Assembly: GCF_014805685.1 (NCBI RefSeq) | Contig: NC_060892.1 | Coordinates: 24,528,560-24,592,559 of the forward strand | Direction: 5' to 3' | From: Silurus meridionalis | Taxonomy: Eukaryota; Chordata; Actinopteri; Siluriformes; Siluridae | Length of the DNA: 64,000 bases | Shown here: positions 12,618 to 23,556 of the stretch, piece by piece | How the letters are laid out: every line of letters starts with the position of its first letter | Numbering within the stretch: position 1 is the stretch's first letter | Made by a program: the position numbers and the translations under genes | Notes under the pieces: model-generated | The model's database searches: none | Told to the model about the DNA's origin: nothing | What the model saw: only the letters and a program-made list of their open reading frames with translations

Positions 12618-13180
12618 GTACAAATTCCATCCATTCATCTGAACATTCATTCATACTCGTATCTTTAGGCCTCTCCATCCATCTATTCATCTTCAGACCC
12701 ATCTATCCATCCATCCACCTCTCCATATCAGCTCCATCCATCCATATCAGCCCCATCCATCCATCCATCCATTCATCTATCCATCCACCTGTTCATCCAC
12801 CATCCACATCTACTTATCAGACCTGTCCATCCATCTATCCATATCAGATCTGTCCATCCATCCATCCATCCATCCATCCATTTATCCATCCATCCATCCA
12901 CCTGTTCATCCACATCTACTTATCAGACCTGTCCATTCATCCATTCATCCATCCATTCATCCATCCATCCATCAATCCATATCAGACCTGTCATCCATTC
13001 ATCCATTTATTTAGTTATCCATCCACATCAGACCCAGCCATTCATCTATCTGATTAACATCAGACCTGTTTTTCCATCCATCCATCCATCCATCCATCCA
13101 TCCATCCATCTATGTATTAATTGATTTATCTTACTGCATACGGATTCATCAATTGATTCATCCATCCATCCATTAATCTA
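12618..13180. repeat. CCAT-based minisatellite with ATCAGACCTGT spacer units (array 1)
   Basis: CCAT/CATC tetranucleotide runs are punctuated by CATATCAGACCTGTCCATC-type units (near 12805, 12840, 12925, 12978, 13025, 13060). The part about 12965-13110 is a near copy of about 38100-38262, down to the order of its variants (CATCAGACCCAG then CTGATTAACATCAGACCTGTTTTTCC). The open frame across it is a repeat artefact. Confidence 0.9.
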
Positions 13181-14089
13181 TTTGCCATTTGCTAAACATT
13201 ACAGAAGTAAGATTTCTGAAGTAAGATTTTACTTTTCCTGTAGTGAATCTGATTTATTACTGATCATATGCAAATCTGTCCAAACCTGACTCTCTCAAGA
13301 TTATGAGGAAATTGTGTGTGTGTGTGTGTCAGAATAGTTCAGGTCTTATAAACCGAGCACCATCAGGCCTGAACAACATCCCCAATTATATCAATAATAT
13401 CTTATAAATGTATATGGACGAATAAACTGGTTTATATTAAAGAAAGTGGGTTTTGTGTTGTATAGAAGCAAGAGGCTTCGAGTATGAGCTAATGCCCCTT
13501 CATTCATTTATCTACGTCTACACCTAAATTACACCTAACTGATTGCCCCCCAAACACACACACACAAAAAAAACCCACAACAAAACAAAAACAGATGTAC
13601 CTTCTGGATTGCCGAATTTGATTTAATTTGTTTTGTATAATGTCTTTTATTTTTTGTATGAGAAAGTATTCACTATTTCTGCAGCTCCTTCATCAGTCCT
13701 GTAATGTGGCACGTCGTTTAAAATGCATTTGCAACCACAATATTATTTGCTAAAAAAAATGGTTTCTTCCACACTTGGGCTTTCTTCTGTTTTGCATCGT
13801 GGAATTAATAATAGGCATGTATTCCCTTTCTTCCATTTAGGGGATGGTAATGATGCAAAGGTGATAATCTTGCTGTTCTATTCCCTCCTCTGTTCACCCT
13901 CTACAAACGTAATACGAGTTCTGTGTGTGATTGCGTTCGAGAGCATGTGCGTGTGTATTAAAATCAGACATCTGTGGGGACAGAAATCTTCAAATAGCTG
14001 CTTCAAGTTTTAAAGCAAGAAGAATGATCAATCGGGCTTCTTGCACAACAGCAGGAAAGATTACATTCAGCCAAAGTTCTTGTGTCTAT
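13181..14089. other. Unassigned non-coding DNA
   Basis: No gene is recognised. A short (GT)n lies at 13315-13329 and an A/C-rich stretch at 13552-13590. Confidence 0.35.
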
Positions 14090-14260
14090 AGCTCTCAAGA
14101 TCTTCCACATCTTCCAACCCATGTTGGCTTTGTGCACAGGGGCATTGTCATCCTGGAGCAGGGAAAATGTTCATGCTCCCACATCCAAATAAATCCTCTA
14201 CAATTATGTGCCTCCACCTTTGTCATAACGGTTTGGGGAAATCAACATAATGGGGAAAAA
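14090..14260 (+). mobile_element. MITE family A fragment (core)
   Basis: The core text AGATCTTCCACATCTTCCAACCCATG, GGCTTTGTGCACAGGGGCATTGTCATCCTGGAGCAGG and ATTATGTGCCTCCACCTTTG is in family order. Both ends are degraded. Confidence 0.65.
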
Positions 14261-14374
14261 TTCAATAGAAAATAAAATGATATATATAAATATAAAACAT
14301 TCTATTTCTATTCTATTGTTGCTACACTTTTAATTATTTGGAAAGTGACCAATAATTTGTGACCCATATTTGAT

Positions 14375-14610
14375 ATGTACATTGATTTCTTCGGACTAAA
14401 CTGTTTCTCTCAGCAGCACCGCTGCTACGTGAATATGACGTAGCGCAACACTACGGAGACGAAGCGTGTCCTGAGGGTCACATAGAATACAGATTAACAT
14501 GGCAGAGGTAGAGCTGTAACTTCCTGCAGACACAACAGGAAAAAGAACGTCTGGTTTTATTTCATCTTGTTTTTTTTTATTTTGCACTTCAAAGGCCTGT
14601 TTGTAAAAGG

Positions 14611-14645
<35 letters not shown>
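14375..14645 (+). mobile_element. hAT-like element (family C) fragment with TA microsatellite
   Basis: It shares TTTCTCTCAGCAGCACCGCTGCT, ACGTGAATATGACG, CATAGAATACAGATTAACATGG and CAGAGGTAGAGCTGTAAC with the fuller copy at 19269-19688. The text runs into CAAAGGCCTGTTTGTAAAAGGGCC and then a (TA)n tract (14614-14644) where the family right arm should follow. The terminal CATCCCTA is missing. Confidence 0.6.
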
Positions 14646-14649
<4 letters not shown>

Positions 14650-15282
14650 TTATTTATTCATGGCTCCCATTTATCACATCATGTCGCTATATACTGTATA
14701 TATTTTCATGTGCATGTTTTGCAGTTCTACTTGCTCGTCCATTTGCAAGCTGTAAGATATGTCTTTATGTAGCAGGAGCGTGTGTCAGCTGAGTGTTTTA
14801 TTTTCCTTGTCAGTGTTTAAGTCGTGCTAATGTTGCAGCGTGATTAAATGCGTCTCGATCATGCTGTTGAAAGACTCGAGGCAGTCCCACTGCCCGCCTG
14901 TTATGTAGCCCATCAGTCATTCTCTTTCAATCAATGTTTATTTCATCTTCCATTCCCTTTAGTAGCACTCTGACAGGCAGGGTGTCTACAGATGCATCAT
15001 TTCGAGAGGGTGAGCAGAGAAACCAAAAACTATACAGAGTGGCCCTTTTCTTTTTTTCCAAATCAGGAGAGTGCTACTTTCTGCTCTTCTGGGGAATTAA
15101 TTGACTGTTTGTCACGTCATTACAGCGCCATGGTTTCTCGCTGGACCGTGCATGGTAGATGTTCGGGTCTGGGAGCTGTTTTGTTCCCTTTGCGCCTGAG
15201 AGGTGATGGTAATAAAGCAACGTTCAGGGGAGGTTTTCTCGTAAATCAGTTTGCCCGTTCTTATTTCTGTTTACCGCATAAT
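14646..15282. other. Unassigned non-coding DNA
   Basis: No gene is recognised. An open frame at 14992-15393 has no family resemblance and ends inside an interspersed repeat. Confidence 0.35.
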
Positions 15283-15380
15283 CAGAATCAGCTTCATTGG
15301 CCAAGTACGCCTGAGCATACAAGGGATTCGTTTAAGCTAACAGTGCAGATGCAGATCTGTTCAGCACTAAACAAGGCTTA
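15283..15380 (+). repeat. Dispersed repeat 'AATCAGAATCAGCTTCATTGG' (copy 2)
   Basis: It starts AATCAGAATCAGCTTCATTG and continues CCAAGTACGCCTGAGCATACAAGG. It matches the start of the block at 6767-6955 but is shorter. Confidence 0.5.
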
Positions 15381-15504
15381 TAAACGCTTATAAACGCCTG
15401 ATGATAAACTGGGTGGCCACTGCCTAGAAAACAGTGTCCAGTTAGTTAAAGGAACATCTCAGTATGATATTGCAGAAAGTAGATTCACATTCATGGGACA
15501 TCCA

Positions 15505-15625
15505 GACACCCTTATCCAGAGCTACTAACAGTACATTTATCTCATTTATACAACTCTGCAGTAAAGGGCCTTGCTCAGGGGCCCAGGAGTGGCAGGTTGG
15601 TGTATTCGGGGTGTGAAGTGGGGGT
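15505..15625 (-). mobile_element. tRNA-headed SINE body fragment
   Basis: The string of motifs CACCCTTATCCAGAGCTACTAACAG, TATACAACTCTGCAG, AAAGGGCCTTGCTCAGGGGCCCAGGAGTGGCAGGTTGG is the family body in reverse. The tRNA-like end is degraded. Confidence 0.5.
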
Positions 15626-15924
15626 GTACAATATCAATCATCTACACTCCTATCGTAACAGACAAAGTCTACTAGGGTTAGACTCTTTCGCATTTAGAGC
15701 GCGTTCTTCCACTTCACGTGAAATTCAGTCAATTCAATTGCATTTACAATGACCACAGAATTCTTTAGATTGGGTTAGAAAATGTGTACATTTTATATCA
15801 TTTTTTTTTTTTGGTTAATAAATATCACAAAATGTCTTATTATTCGAATTGAATGATTAAATGTAAGAATTTGACTTAAAGGATGATGGAAAATGAATAA
15901 AAGATACAAAAAAAGGAATGGCTT

Positions 15925-16310
15925 CTTTCGGCTGCTCCTATTAGGGGTCGCCACACCGGATCATCCGTCTCCATACCCCCCTGTCCTCTACATCTGCCTC
16001 TTTCACCCCAACCACCTGCATGACTTCCATCACCACATCCATAAACCTCCTTCTTGTTCTTCCTCTTTTCCTCCCTCCTGGTGGCTCCATCCTACTGATA
16101 TACCCCATGCCCCTACTCTGCACATGTCCAAACCATCTCAATTTCATCTCCCTCACCTTGTCTCCAAAACGTCCTACATGCGCTGTCCCTCTAATAAACT
16201 CATTTCTAATCCTGTCCATCGTCGTCACTCCCAACTGATACCTCAACATCTTCAGCTCTGCTACCTCCAGCTCCACCTCCTGTCTTTTAAATGTAAAGAA
16301 AATACCGGTC
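15925..16310 (-). mobile_element. LINE 3' end, RTE-like, with reverse-transcriptase C-terminus
   Basis: The minus strand encodes ELKMLRYQLGVTTMDRIRNE, then a run with FIRGTAHVGRFGDK, VREMKLRWFGHVQSRGMGY, SRMEPPGGRKRGR, FMDVVMEVMQVVGVKEADVE and RRMIRCGDP. These are the usual C-terminal segment of an endonuclease-reverse-transcriptase LINE found in many copies in fish. It is followed by the 3' tail (read on the minus strand) GCGACCCCTAATAGGAGCAG then CCGAAAGAAG. The copy is 5'-truncated, as LINE insertions usually are. The polymerase catalytic motifs are absent, so it is inactive. Clade assignment (RTE-like) is from memory of this tail. Confidence 0.75.
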
Positions 16311-17585
16311 GGGTTTCGATGCTGCTCTCTGCCGAGCAAACTTTGGTACAATAGTCTGCATGGCCCTGAAGAATTGTCCCAGCAAGTCCTTGGGCAGTTT
16401 GTGCTTTTTAGTTGGTGAAGAACGTACATGCTCTGCTAGATGATTGACTAATTGCTAGTTCCAACGAAGCATTTGGAATCATTTTTGTATTTTAGTGTTT
16501 ATTTGTGCGTTTATCAGAAAACCATTTAGAAATGTAAGGGCACGTTCGATTTGCGTTTCTTATTCGATGGCGTCTTCACGCGAGGAGTCTCGGTGCTGTA
16601 ATAATTCTTTTTGTGAGCATAGTTCGAGATTCGTTCAGCAGGCACAGCGAAATGACCATGCAGGGTTTTCAAATTTTCCGCAACTGTTATCTTGAACAGT
16701 TCTCGTCTGGAGTTCCACTGCAGTCGCTGTCTGCTATCATTGATACAGATTGGAAGTAGCTAAAACAAATGTACCAGACAACACAGTCCTGGTTTACGCA
16801 GGTTGTAAACAGATCCACTTCTTTTCGAATACAGTGCCCTTTACACTTTCTGTTGAGTGAGTGTGTCTCCTGTGCCACTGATTTGCAGTCGTGCCGTGTT
16901 CTCTACATTAACTGCGCTGCGCTACACCTCTGTTCAGATGCAGGGCTGAGATATCAGCCCCACCTCCACTCACCTGACTGATTAACCGGCGAACCCTGAC
17001 CTTCTCCGGGGCGCATCGCGAACAGCCAAGTGAGAGAGAGTGATTTGCTAGAGGTTGCGTTTTAATTAGCTGATAGGCATCGCAGTGTGTATCAGTGGAT
17101 GTTTTACTAATTACCACCCACATTGTGAGCTTAATTACTTTCCTTCTTCTGAGCGAGCCGTGACTCACTTCTGTTTAATATTTCGTTTTTGCTTTAGTTT
17201 TCAGTCGGTTCGGGTTTCGGCTCTGCCGAGGATCCAATATTAACGAAACAACAATAGAATTGGGCTCGTCCTTTCGCGTCAGTGAAGATAAAGTCATCTG
17301 TCACCTTCTGTTCTCAGACTCTCAGTTGTACGTTCAACAGTTTTAACAAGTATGAATACACACTCATGTGGTTCTATGTATGCTGACACCCCTTCTAGTT
17401 TTTTACTTGGAGTGTTGGTTGGGATCAAGGCCTTTTTAAAAAATCAGAAATGCTCCTTTGACAAAATGGACTTTACCCCAAAACATCATATCAATGCCCT
17501 TAGTTTTGGAATGGGGCAAGCGCCTATAGCTACTCCTTTACCTGAAAATCACTCACTGATGCTGATGCACTGATGATGGCTTACA
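16311..17585. other. Unassigned non-coding DNA
   Basis: No exon, RNA gene or repeat family is recognised. The sequence is of ordinary complexity. Confidence 0.35.
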
Positions 17586-17910
17586 TGGATTCCCTGAAGA
17601 TCACCATATCGCTGTGGATGGTATTATAGAGTTACCTACGAGATCACCATGGGTTTGTTGTGAACAGTACCACAGGGAAGCCCCACAACTATCTTTCAAG
17701 GGTAATTATGTGATTGCTGTGGATGGTACCACAAAGTTACCCTAAAGATCACCATGAGATTGCTGTACCACAAAGATCTCCTAAAGATCACTTTGAGATT
17801 GCTGTACCACCAAGATCTCTTAAAGATCACCTTGAGATTTCTGTACCACAAAGATCTCCTAAAGATCAACATATGATTGCTGTACCACAACGATCTCTCA
17901 AAGATTAGAT
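17586..17910. repeat. Degenerate ~42-bp minisatellite
   Basis: The unit AAAGATCACCTTGAGATTGC + TGTACCACAAAGATCTCCT recurs about five times cleanly in 17700-17905. More diverged units reach back to about 17590 (GATCACCATATCGCTGTGGA). The unit length is a multiple of three, so both strands stay open for about 64 codons and give repeated peptides (for example EIAVPQRSPKDH). I see no promoter, start context or splice site and regard this as non-coding. Confidence 0.85.
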
Positions 17911-19268
17911 TCCAGGAAGGTTTTCCTTCTTACCTTTTGCTTTTTCTATATGGACACATTTATAACATTTATAACATTTAACACATTTAAAGCCGCTTCG
18001 GAACGACGTCTATAGTTAGGTTTGTTAACCGTGTTAGAAGCCCTTGAAGTCCACTTGCGTGAAATATTTTTGTGCACAGATTAAAAAGCGTCTTCTCGCC
18101 TCCTGCTGAGAAGCGAACGTGACGTGGGTGGTGGTTTGATTCCGGATCGATGCGTGTCTGTAATGCGTTTGCTGCTGGTGTGTTGCTCTGTGAATAATGA
18201 ACGTGCGGGGCCAGTTTTGACAGCCTACCAGCGGTCCTGACGAGCAGATCGATACTGCATATCTTAATCTTGCCAGTTTCCCACACACCGACACGCTGAG
18301 AACCTTTGTGCTTGCTGTAGTTTGCGTTTTTATTTGTATTTTCGGCCTGAAAGTAAAGCAATAAGGAAGAGAAAAGAAGGCGGTGGAAGAGTCGTAGAGA
18401 CGAGGTTAATGCATAATGCAGTGGTTCGGCTTCGTCTCCCGAACCCCTGCCGTATTAAATGTTGCATTTGTTTAAGAAGGTCGGACGGGATATCGTTTAA
18501 GAAATTTGCTTCCCGATTAGTCTGCGTCAGTATTTCTTCCAGACGTCTTTCTTTCTCTCTCTCTCTCTCTCTCGCACGTCTCGGCGCTCTACGAGCTGCT
18601 TTACAACAAGCCAAACTTCCTTTGAGTCTGCGAACGAGATCAAATTGAGGCCCGTACCTTTTTCATGCTATATATAGCACAAATCAGCCGATTTGTTCCC
18701 GTTATACCAAGGCCATGAATTGTTAATGACGCCCTGCCACCCGGCCAACTGATTGCAATTAGGTCATTAAGGCTTTTATTTTCATGCCGCCACGTTTCCA
18801 CGGGAAGTCTTTGTCTTCGATAGTTAATTATGACCCTTTTTTCCCTCCGAAATCCTTAGTGAAGTATTCTAAAAGCTCTTCTCTTTTCTACTTCATCTTT
18901 TTTTTTTTTTCTTCCTTCCTCCTGGATTGCGCCCGAGCCCTCGGGAGGTGCCGTCTGCTCCCGGAGAGTGTGTAATGAGTGTGAGTTCTGCTACCAAGTT
19001 CCTTTCGCTTTTGCTTTGCCTGCCTTGACGTTAAACTTCCCGGATTCATCGATGCTTTTTAGCGACGTTCGGTTTCATTCGATTCGCCCTGTATTTTTTC
19101 CGTCGTGCCCTTCACCATTTTGAGCCAAGCGCACACTAGGGACGAACAGTTCTGGTCATTTTCGACACGTCTGCCGCACAGATTCCCAGTACAGGGATCG
19201 ATGTGCACAACTGTGATGAAGAATTTTTTCTGTCTGGCTAATACATTCTAGAAGTCTGTTGCTAGCTA
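17911..19268. other. Unassigned non-coding DNA
   Basis: No gene is recognised. There is a short (TC)n at 18549-18573. The stretch 18650-18800 (GCAAATTAGG-like, TGATTGCAATTAGGTCATTA) is unique-looking and could be conserved non-coding DNA; this is untested. Confidence 0.35.
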
Positions 19269-19350
19269 CTAGGGATGGAAATATTCAATAATTCGCATCG
19301 GTGCATCGGCATAAAAGTTAACGATGTGAAAAACGTGTGCATAATAAAAA

Positions 19351-19391
<41 letters not shown>

Positions 19392-19688
19392 ATTATTAGT
19401 GAATAATTTGTGATCAATATTCAATCTTTCTTGAGCGCGTTCTCTCAGCACCGCTGCTGCTACGTGAATGCGACGCATCGCAACACTACAGAGACCGAGG
19501 CGCTTCCTGAAATTTGCATAGAATACAGATTAACATGGCAGAGGTAGAGCTGTAACGTCCTGCAGACACAACGGTGCATTGAAAGGCATCGTGTTGAATC
19601 GAAATCAGATCGCACTGCATTGTGACGGGGTAAATCGCATTGATATGCAAATCGCAGCGGCCTCAGTTATGGAGATGCACATCCCTAG
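19269..19688 (+). mobile_element. hAT-like non-autonomous element (family C), both ends present
   Basis: It runs from CTAGGGATGGAAATATTCAA to ATGGAGATGCACATCCCTAG, giving short inverted ends CTAGGGATG/CATCCCTAG. Inside are CATCGGTGCATCGGCATAAAA, a (TA)n tract (19356-19388), TCTCTCAGCACCGCTGCTGC, AGAATACAGATTAACATGGC and CAGAGGTAGAGCTGTAAC. A clear 8-bp target duplication is not visible, so the hAT assignment is inference from the TAGGGATG end. There is no transposase frame. Confidence 0.65.
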
Positions 19689-19694
19689 TAGGTA

Positions 19695-19995
19695 ATGATG
19701 ATATGATACAGTTTTTAGTGACCCCCAAATCCCCAAACTGTTCCCACAAACTTGGAGGCACACACTACCCGAGCTGATGAGACCCAAACATGTTCCGGCA
19801 TGACAATACCCCTGTGCACAAAGCTGACTGCACCCTAGGCCTCTTCACCTCACCTACATCACTTTCTGACTTTGTCCTCGTGTCTGAATGAGCACAAATC
19901 TCCACACTTCTCCACACTCCTAAAATCTAATGGAACATCATCTCGGAAGAGTGAAGCCGATCTTATGCTCAGGTGTCCACAAAATTTTATCTTGA
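19695..19995 (-). mobile_element. MITE family A, reversed copy abutting family C
   Basis: Reversed family text: CCCAAACTGTTCCCACAAACTTGGAGGCAC, ACCCAAACATGTTCCGGCATGACAATACCCCTGTGCACAAAG, GCACCCTAGGCCTCTTCACCTCACCTACATCA, GTGTCTGAATGAGCACAAATCTCCACA and AAAATCTAATGGAACATC. It starts only a few bases after the family C right end. Confidence 0.7.
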
Positions 19996-20655
19996 ACCAG
20001 AGTCTGACTATCAGGAGCTCGGATTCTGATTAGTCTTTCAATGCTGTAGAAAAGAAGGTGCGTTACTGCTCTTGGGCCAGGAGAATCTCGAGTTCCATCC
20101 CATGTTTGTTATTGTGGGTTTTCTCCCAGTTCTCCAGGGTGTCTCCTACTTTCAAAGAAGCTTGCCTGAAGGTGGACAGGCTGCTCAATATCGCCATTAG
20201 TTGACCATGTGAATGAATGTTTGCACAATGATCTGGTTTTCCATCCACACCGTATTATATCGCTATGTTTCCTGGGATTCTCTGGGAAATGGTTCACGCC
20301 ATTAATGAAAATAGATTTGTGAATGAATCACAGAGTAGAGAAAAACAACAACAACAAAGAGATCTCACACAATTGTTACTAAGTACCGATTTTCATAATC
20401 AATTTCTGCCATCGAATCGGTGTTCAGCCCGATGATCCTCCACTAATACTTGAGAAACATGTTTCGGCTACGCTCTTTCTCAGATTAGACACAAAGCGGC
20501 TGCATGGCCTCGTCATCCCAGCTAAAGCGGTGACAGTTTTTTGGACCGGACGAAAGTAAGATCCGGCTAAAGTCCTCAAAGAAAACTCCAGCTTTCACTA
20601 GTTTGTTCTGGACGGCTTTTAGAAGCAGTTCTAAAAAAAACTGTAAAAAAGGCAA
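19996..20655. other. Unassigned non-coding DNA
   Basis: Nothing is recognised. 19996-20010 may be the degraded tail of the MITE (CAAAATTTTATC). Confidence 0.35.
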
Positions 20656-21058
20656 CCAGGCTTGAGTTCTCATCCAGTCACACTGTTTTACACCCATTCA
20701 TTCACTCACTCACTCACTTATTCATTCATTCTCTCCGTCTATCTATCCCTCACCCCTTTACCAACCTGGCTTAGGTTTCATCCAGTGACACCTTTTAACA
20801 TTCATTCTCTCACTCTCTCTATCCATCACCCCATCAATCCACTCAGATTCCCATCCAGTGACACCCATTCATTCATTTGTTCATTCTCTCCCTTTTCTCT
20901 TCCTCACTCCTTCTCTATCAACCAGGCTCAGGTTTCCATCCAGTAACAAATTAATTCATTCATTCATTCATTCATTCATTCATTCATTCATTCATTCATT
21001 CTCTTCTTCTCTATAAACCAACCTGGCTTCCATTCAGTGACACTGTTTTACACTCAAT

Positions 21059-21060
<2 letters not shown>
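20656..21060. repeat. Degenerate ~80-110 bp tandem minisatellite with ATTC runs
   Basis: Five units share CAGGCTYAGGTTTCCATCCAGT + GACACTGTTTTACA followed by CATTCATTCACTC (starts near 20657, 20763, 20838, 20918 and 21020). The fourth unit has expanded into a pure (ATTC)n tract at about 20952-21001. Confidence 0.7.
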
Positions 21061-21122
<62 letters not shown>

Positions 21123-21123
21123 C
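21061..21123. repeat. (TC)n-(TGTC)n microsatellite
   Basis: About 15 TC units are followed by about 8 TGTC units, directly after the tandem minisatellite. Confidence 0.95.
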
Positions 21124-21799
21124 AAACCAAAGAGAGTGTGTGTGTTTTGGGGAAAGGTTGTAAGTCTGTGCTGGAGTGAGAGATCTGTAGATTAAACCCT
21201 GCAAGTTATTCCTAGACTTTCAGGTCAGCCGCAAGCATTAGCACATAATTACCCAGAATCCTCTTGGGACTTTTGTGTTTTGTTCTCTTGTTCCAGAGTT
21301 CCCGATTCTCTTTCCTTTTTCTGCTCATCCTCTCACCATTCTCCGCCTTTTCTTTGCACATGTGTGCGGTGTTCCCCTACTTTTCTCTTTTTTTGGTGTT
21401 TTATTTTTGAAACTTGGAAACTAAAATGTTATTGGACCTACCTGGATCTGAAACGCAAAACTGTTCAGCGAATTCCATCTGCTCGTTCAGACTCTGACGC
21501 CGGGTGCCAGTTATGATAAAACCGTGCCGTTTTGATTGTAAAAAAACAGCTCAGTAAATCCTCGCCATCTGTGTGCGCAGAACGAGTCGATATTGCAGAT
21601 TTGCTAGTCTTGAAGTGCAAATTGCAATAGATTAGCGCATGTTCACGTTATGCCGCATGTTTTTTTGGATGGGGGTTTGTCTGCAGTTTGTGTTTATTCC
21701 CCTTAAGACAAATATCACTTATGTCTGTGTAGCACACCCGCTGTGTACTAGTGGGATGTGTGGCAAGATGAGTGTATGTGTAGTTTGCATCTATTTTAC
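21124..21799. other. Unassigned non-coding DNA
   Basis: No coding or repeat signal is recognised. Confidence 0.35.
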
Positions 21800-21895
21800 A
21801 TACTTTTACATAATTACAAAGGCTCTATTTTTGGTGAAGAACCACATGTGGCTGGAAAAAGTCAGGTGTCCCAATACTTTTGTCCAATTGCACAG
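21800..21895 (+). mobile_element. MITE family A right-end fragment
   Basis: TTTGGTGAAGAACCACATGTGGCTGG then AAAAAGTCAGGTGTCCCAATACTTTTG is the family right end. The very last inverted bases are lost. Confidence 0.6.
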
Positions 21896-22254
21896 AATGT
21901 TTCTGACCACCATGTCTGCTATTCCAGAGATCACACCTTAAACCCAGAAGAGTATTCCAGACAATTCAATTCCATTCCTATTTATTTGTACACAGTTTTT
22001 TTTCTAAACAAGGGACATTGTCTCAAAGCACCTTTATAAAGTTGTTATAAAGATGTATAATAAAATGTATACGTTTAGTAAAACTCCCTGAGATGGCATG
22101 AGTAAGAAACCTTGAGACTCATCACCAGCACCGGACATCCATTCATCACAATTTCAACTTTTGTTGAGGCGCTGTCCAGCATTTGGTGCTGGAATGCAGA
22201 ACTGTTCATGCAACCTGTGGTCCTGAACCATTGTAGCAGACTGTTATTTATTTA

Positions 22255-22510
22255 TTTGAATTTCATGGATCTTTAGATTGGTGATGTGGAACAATAACCA
22301 GCTGCACAGAGTGGTCTTCAGACTTCCATTTGAGACCATTTTGATGAATGCATGGAGGCATTGTAATGGTTTGACTGTTATAGCTCAAATTAAGTGGGAT
22401 TTTCATGCTCCCAAATCCAAAAACGTTCTATACAATTGTGTGCATCCAAGTTTGTGGTAACAGTTTGGAGAAGAACCTCATATGGCTGGAACAGTCCACA
22501 TATGACAGTA
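22255..22510 (+). mobile_element. MITE family A, diverged right half
   Basis: GGAGGCATTGTAATGG, TTTTCATGCTCCCAAATCCAAAAACG, ATACAATTGTGTGCATCCAAGTTTGTGGTAACAG and GGAGAAGAACCTCATATGGCTGG follow the family order with many changes. Confidence 0.55.
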
Positions 22511-22556
22511 TAGACATGAGCCACACAAAGTGTAGAGAAATCAGACCCCACTGTAC

Positions 22557-22557
<1 letters not shown>

Positions 22558-22627
<70 letters not shown>
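22558..22627. repeat. (TG)n microsatellite
   Basis: About 35 uninterrupted TG units. Long Val/Cys or His/Thr frames on either strand are artefacts. Confidence 0.98.
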
Positions 22628-22628
<1 letters not shown>

Positions 22629-23117
22629 CCTCCTTCAGCTCACAGCTTTTAGTCTCTAATCTTATTCTCCATGGCCGTCCTGCCAATTACCAATCCTCTT
22701 ACACTCCCACTGTGACCATGGCAAATACACTCTTAGTCCTACACACACTGAATACAGCAGACCTCCTTACTCCATACACACCCACACACACCTTCCGACC
22801 CCAACCCCAGTCCATATCAAGCGCTTATCCCTGGACGCACGTGTTTACAGGATGTCATCATCACCATCAGCTCTCTGGAGGTCAGCGCATCTCTGTAGAG
22901 TCGAGCCCGTGAGTCTTTATTAAGTAGGCCTCGCCTCCCGCGTGGCTGTGTGTCTTTAATTATTCAGTGTTGTTTTTGCCGTGTGGGTCCGTCACCAGCA
23001 GACTCTGATTGACTGCTGGTGCAATTAAGGTTGCGTCACGTTTCAAAATAACGCTCTGATTAGTCCACATTAACATTTCTAACTAAGAACCGAACTTTTT
23101 TATTCCCCATTCCTTTT
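22628..23117. other. Unassigned non-coding DNA
   Basis: No gene is recognised. ACAC-rich text lies around 22740-22795. Confidence 0.35.
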
Positions 23118-23519
23118 GAATATGACGTGTCCTGAGAGTCACATAGAATACGGATTAACATGGCAGAGGTAGATCTGCGTCTTCCCGCAGACACAACAGG
23201 AGAAGAACGTCTGGTTTTATCTCATCATTTTTCTTTTTTCACTACAAAGGCCTTTTTGTGAATGGGGCATTGCAATAAAAGTCAGATGGCACCTGAATGA
23301 GGATTTGCTGTCCGTCCGAACCAAAGAAATAAAAGTATACTATGCATTGCATCATATTCTCTTCGTTGAATCGAATGGAAATCGGAAAACGTAATGGGGG
23401 AATCGTATCGCATCGCATCATTAGCTGCTTTATATGTATCTTTAATGTAACGTATAATTGGCTATGCATTGGGACGGGGAATCACATCGGCTTCAGTTAT
23501 GGAGATGCACATCCCTAAT
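23118..23519 (+). mobile_element. hAT-like element (family C) ending 37 bp before a diaph3 exon
   Basis: It shares AATACGGATTAACATGGCAG, AGGTAGATCTGCGTCTTCC, AAGAACGTCTGGTTTTATCTC and the right end TCAGTTATGGAGATGCACATCCCTAA with 19269-19688. The left end is truncated. Its right end (CATCCCTA, 23510-23517) lies 39 bp upstream of the exon at 23557. The intron's branch site therefore has to lie in the short gap or inside the element. Confidence 0.7.
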
Positions 23520-23556
23520 GTCTACATCTGTCCCTAATGCATTTTGGTCTTTACAG

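Noticed and set aside
16020..16354. Plus-strand frame over the LINE copy
   Set aside because: It is the antisense of the reverse-transcriptase C-terminal frame, which is the recognisable one.
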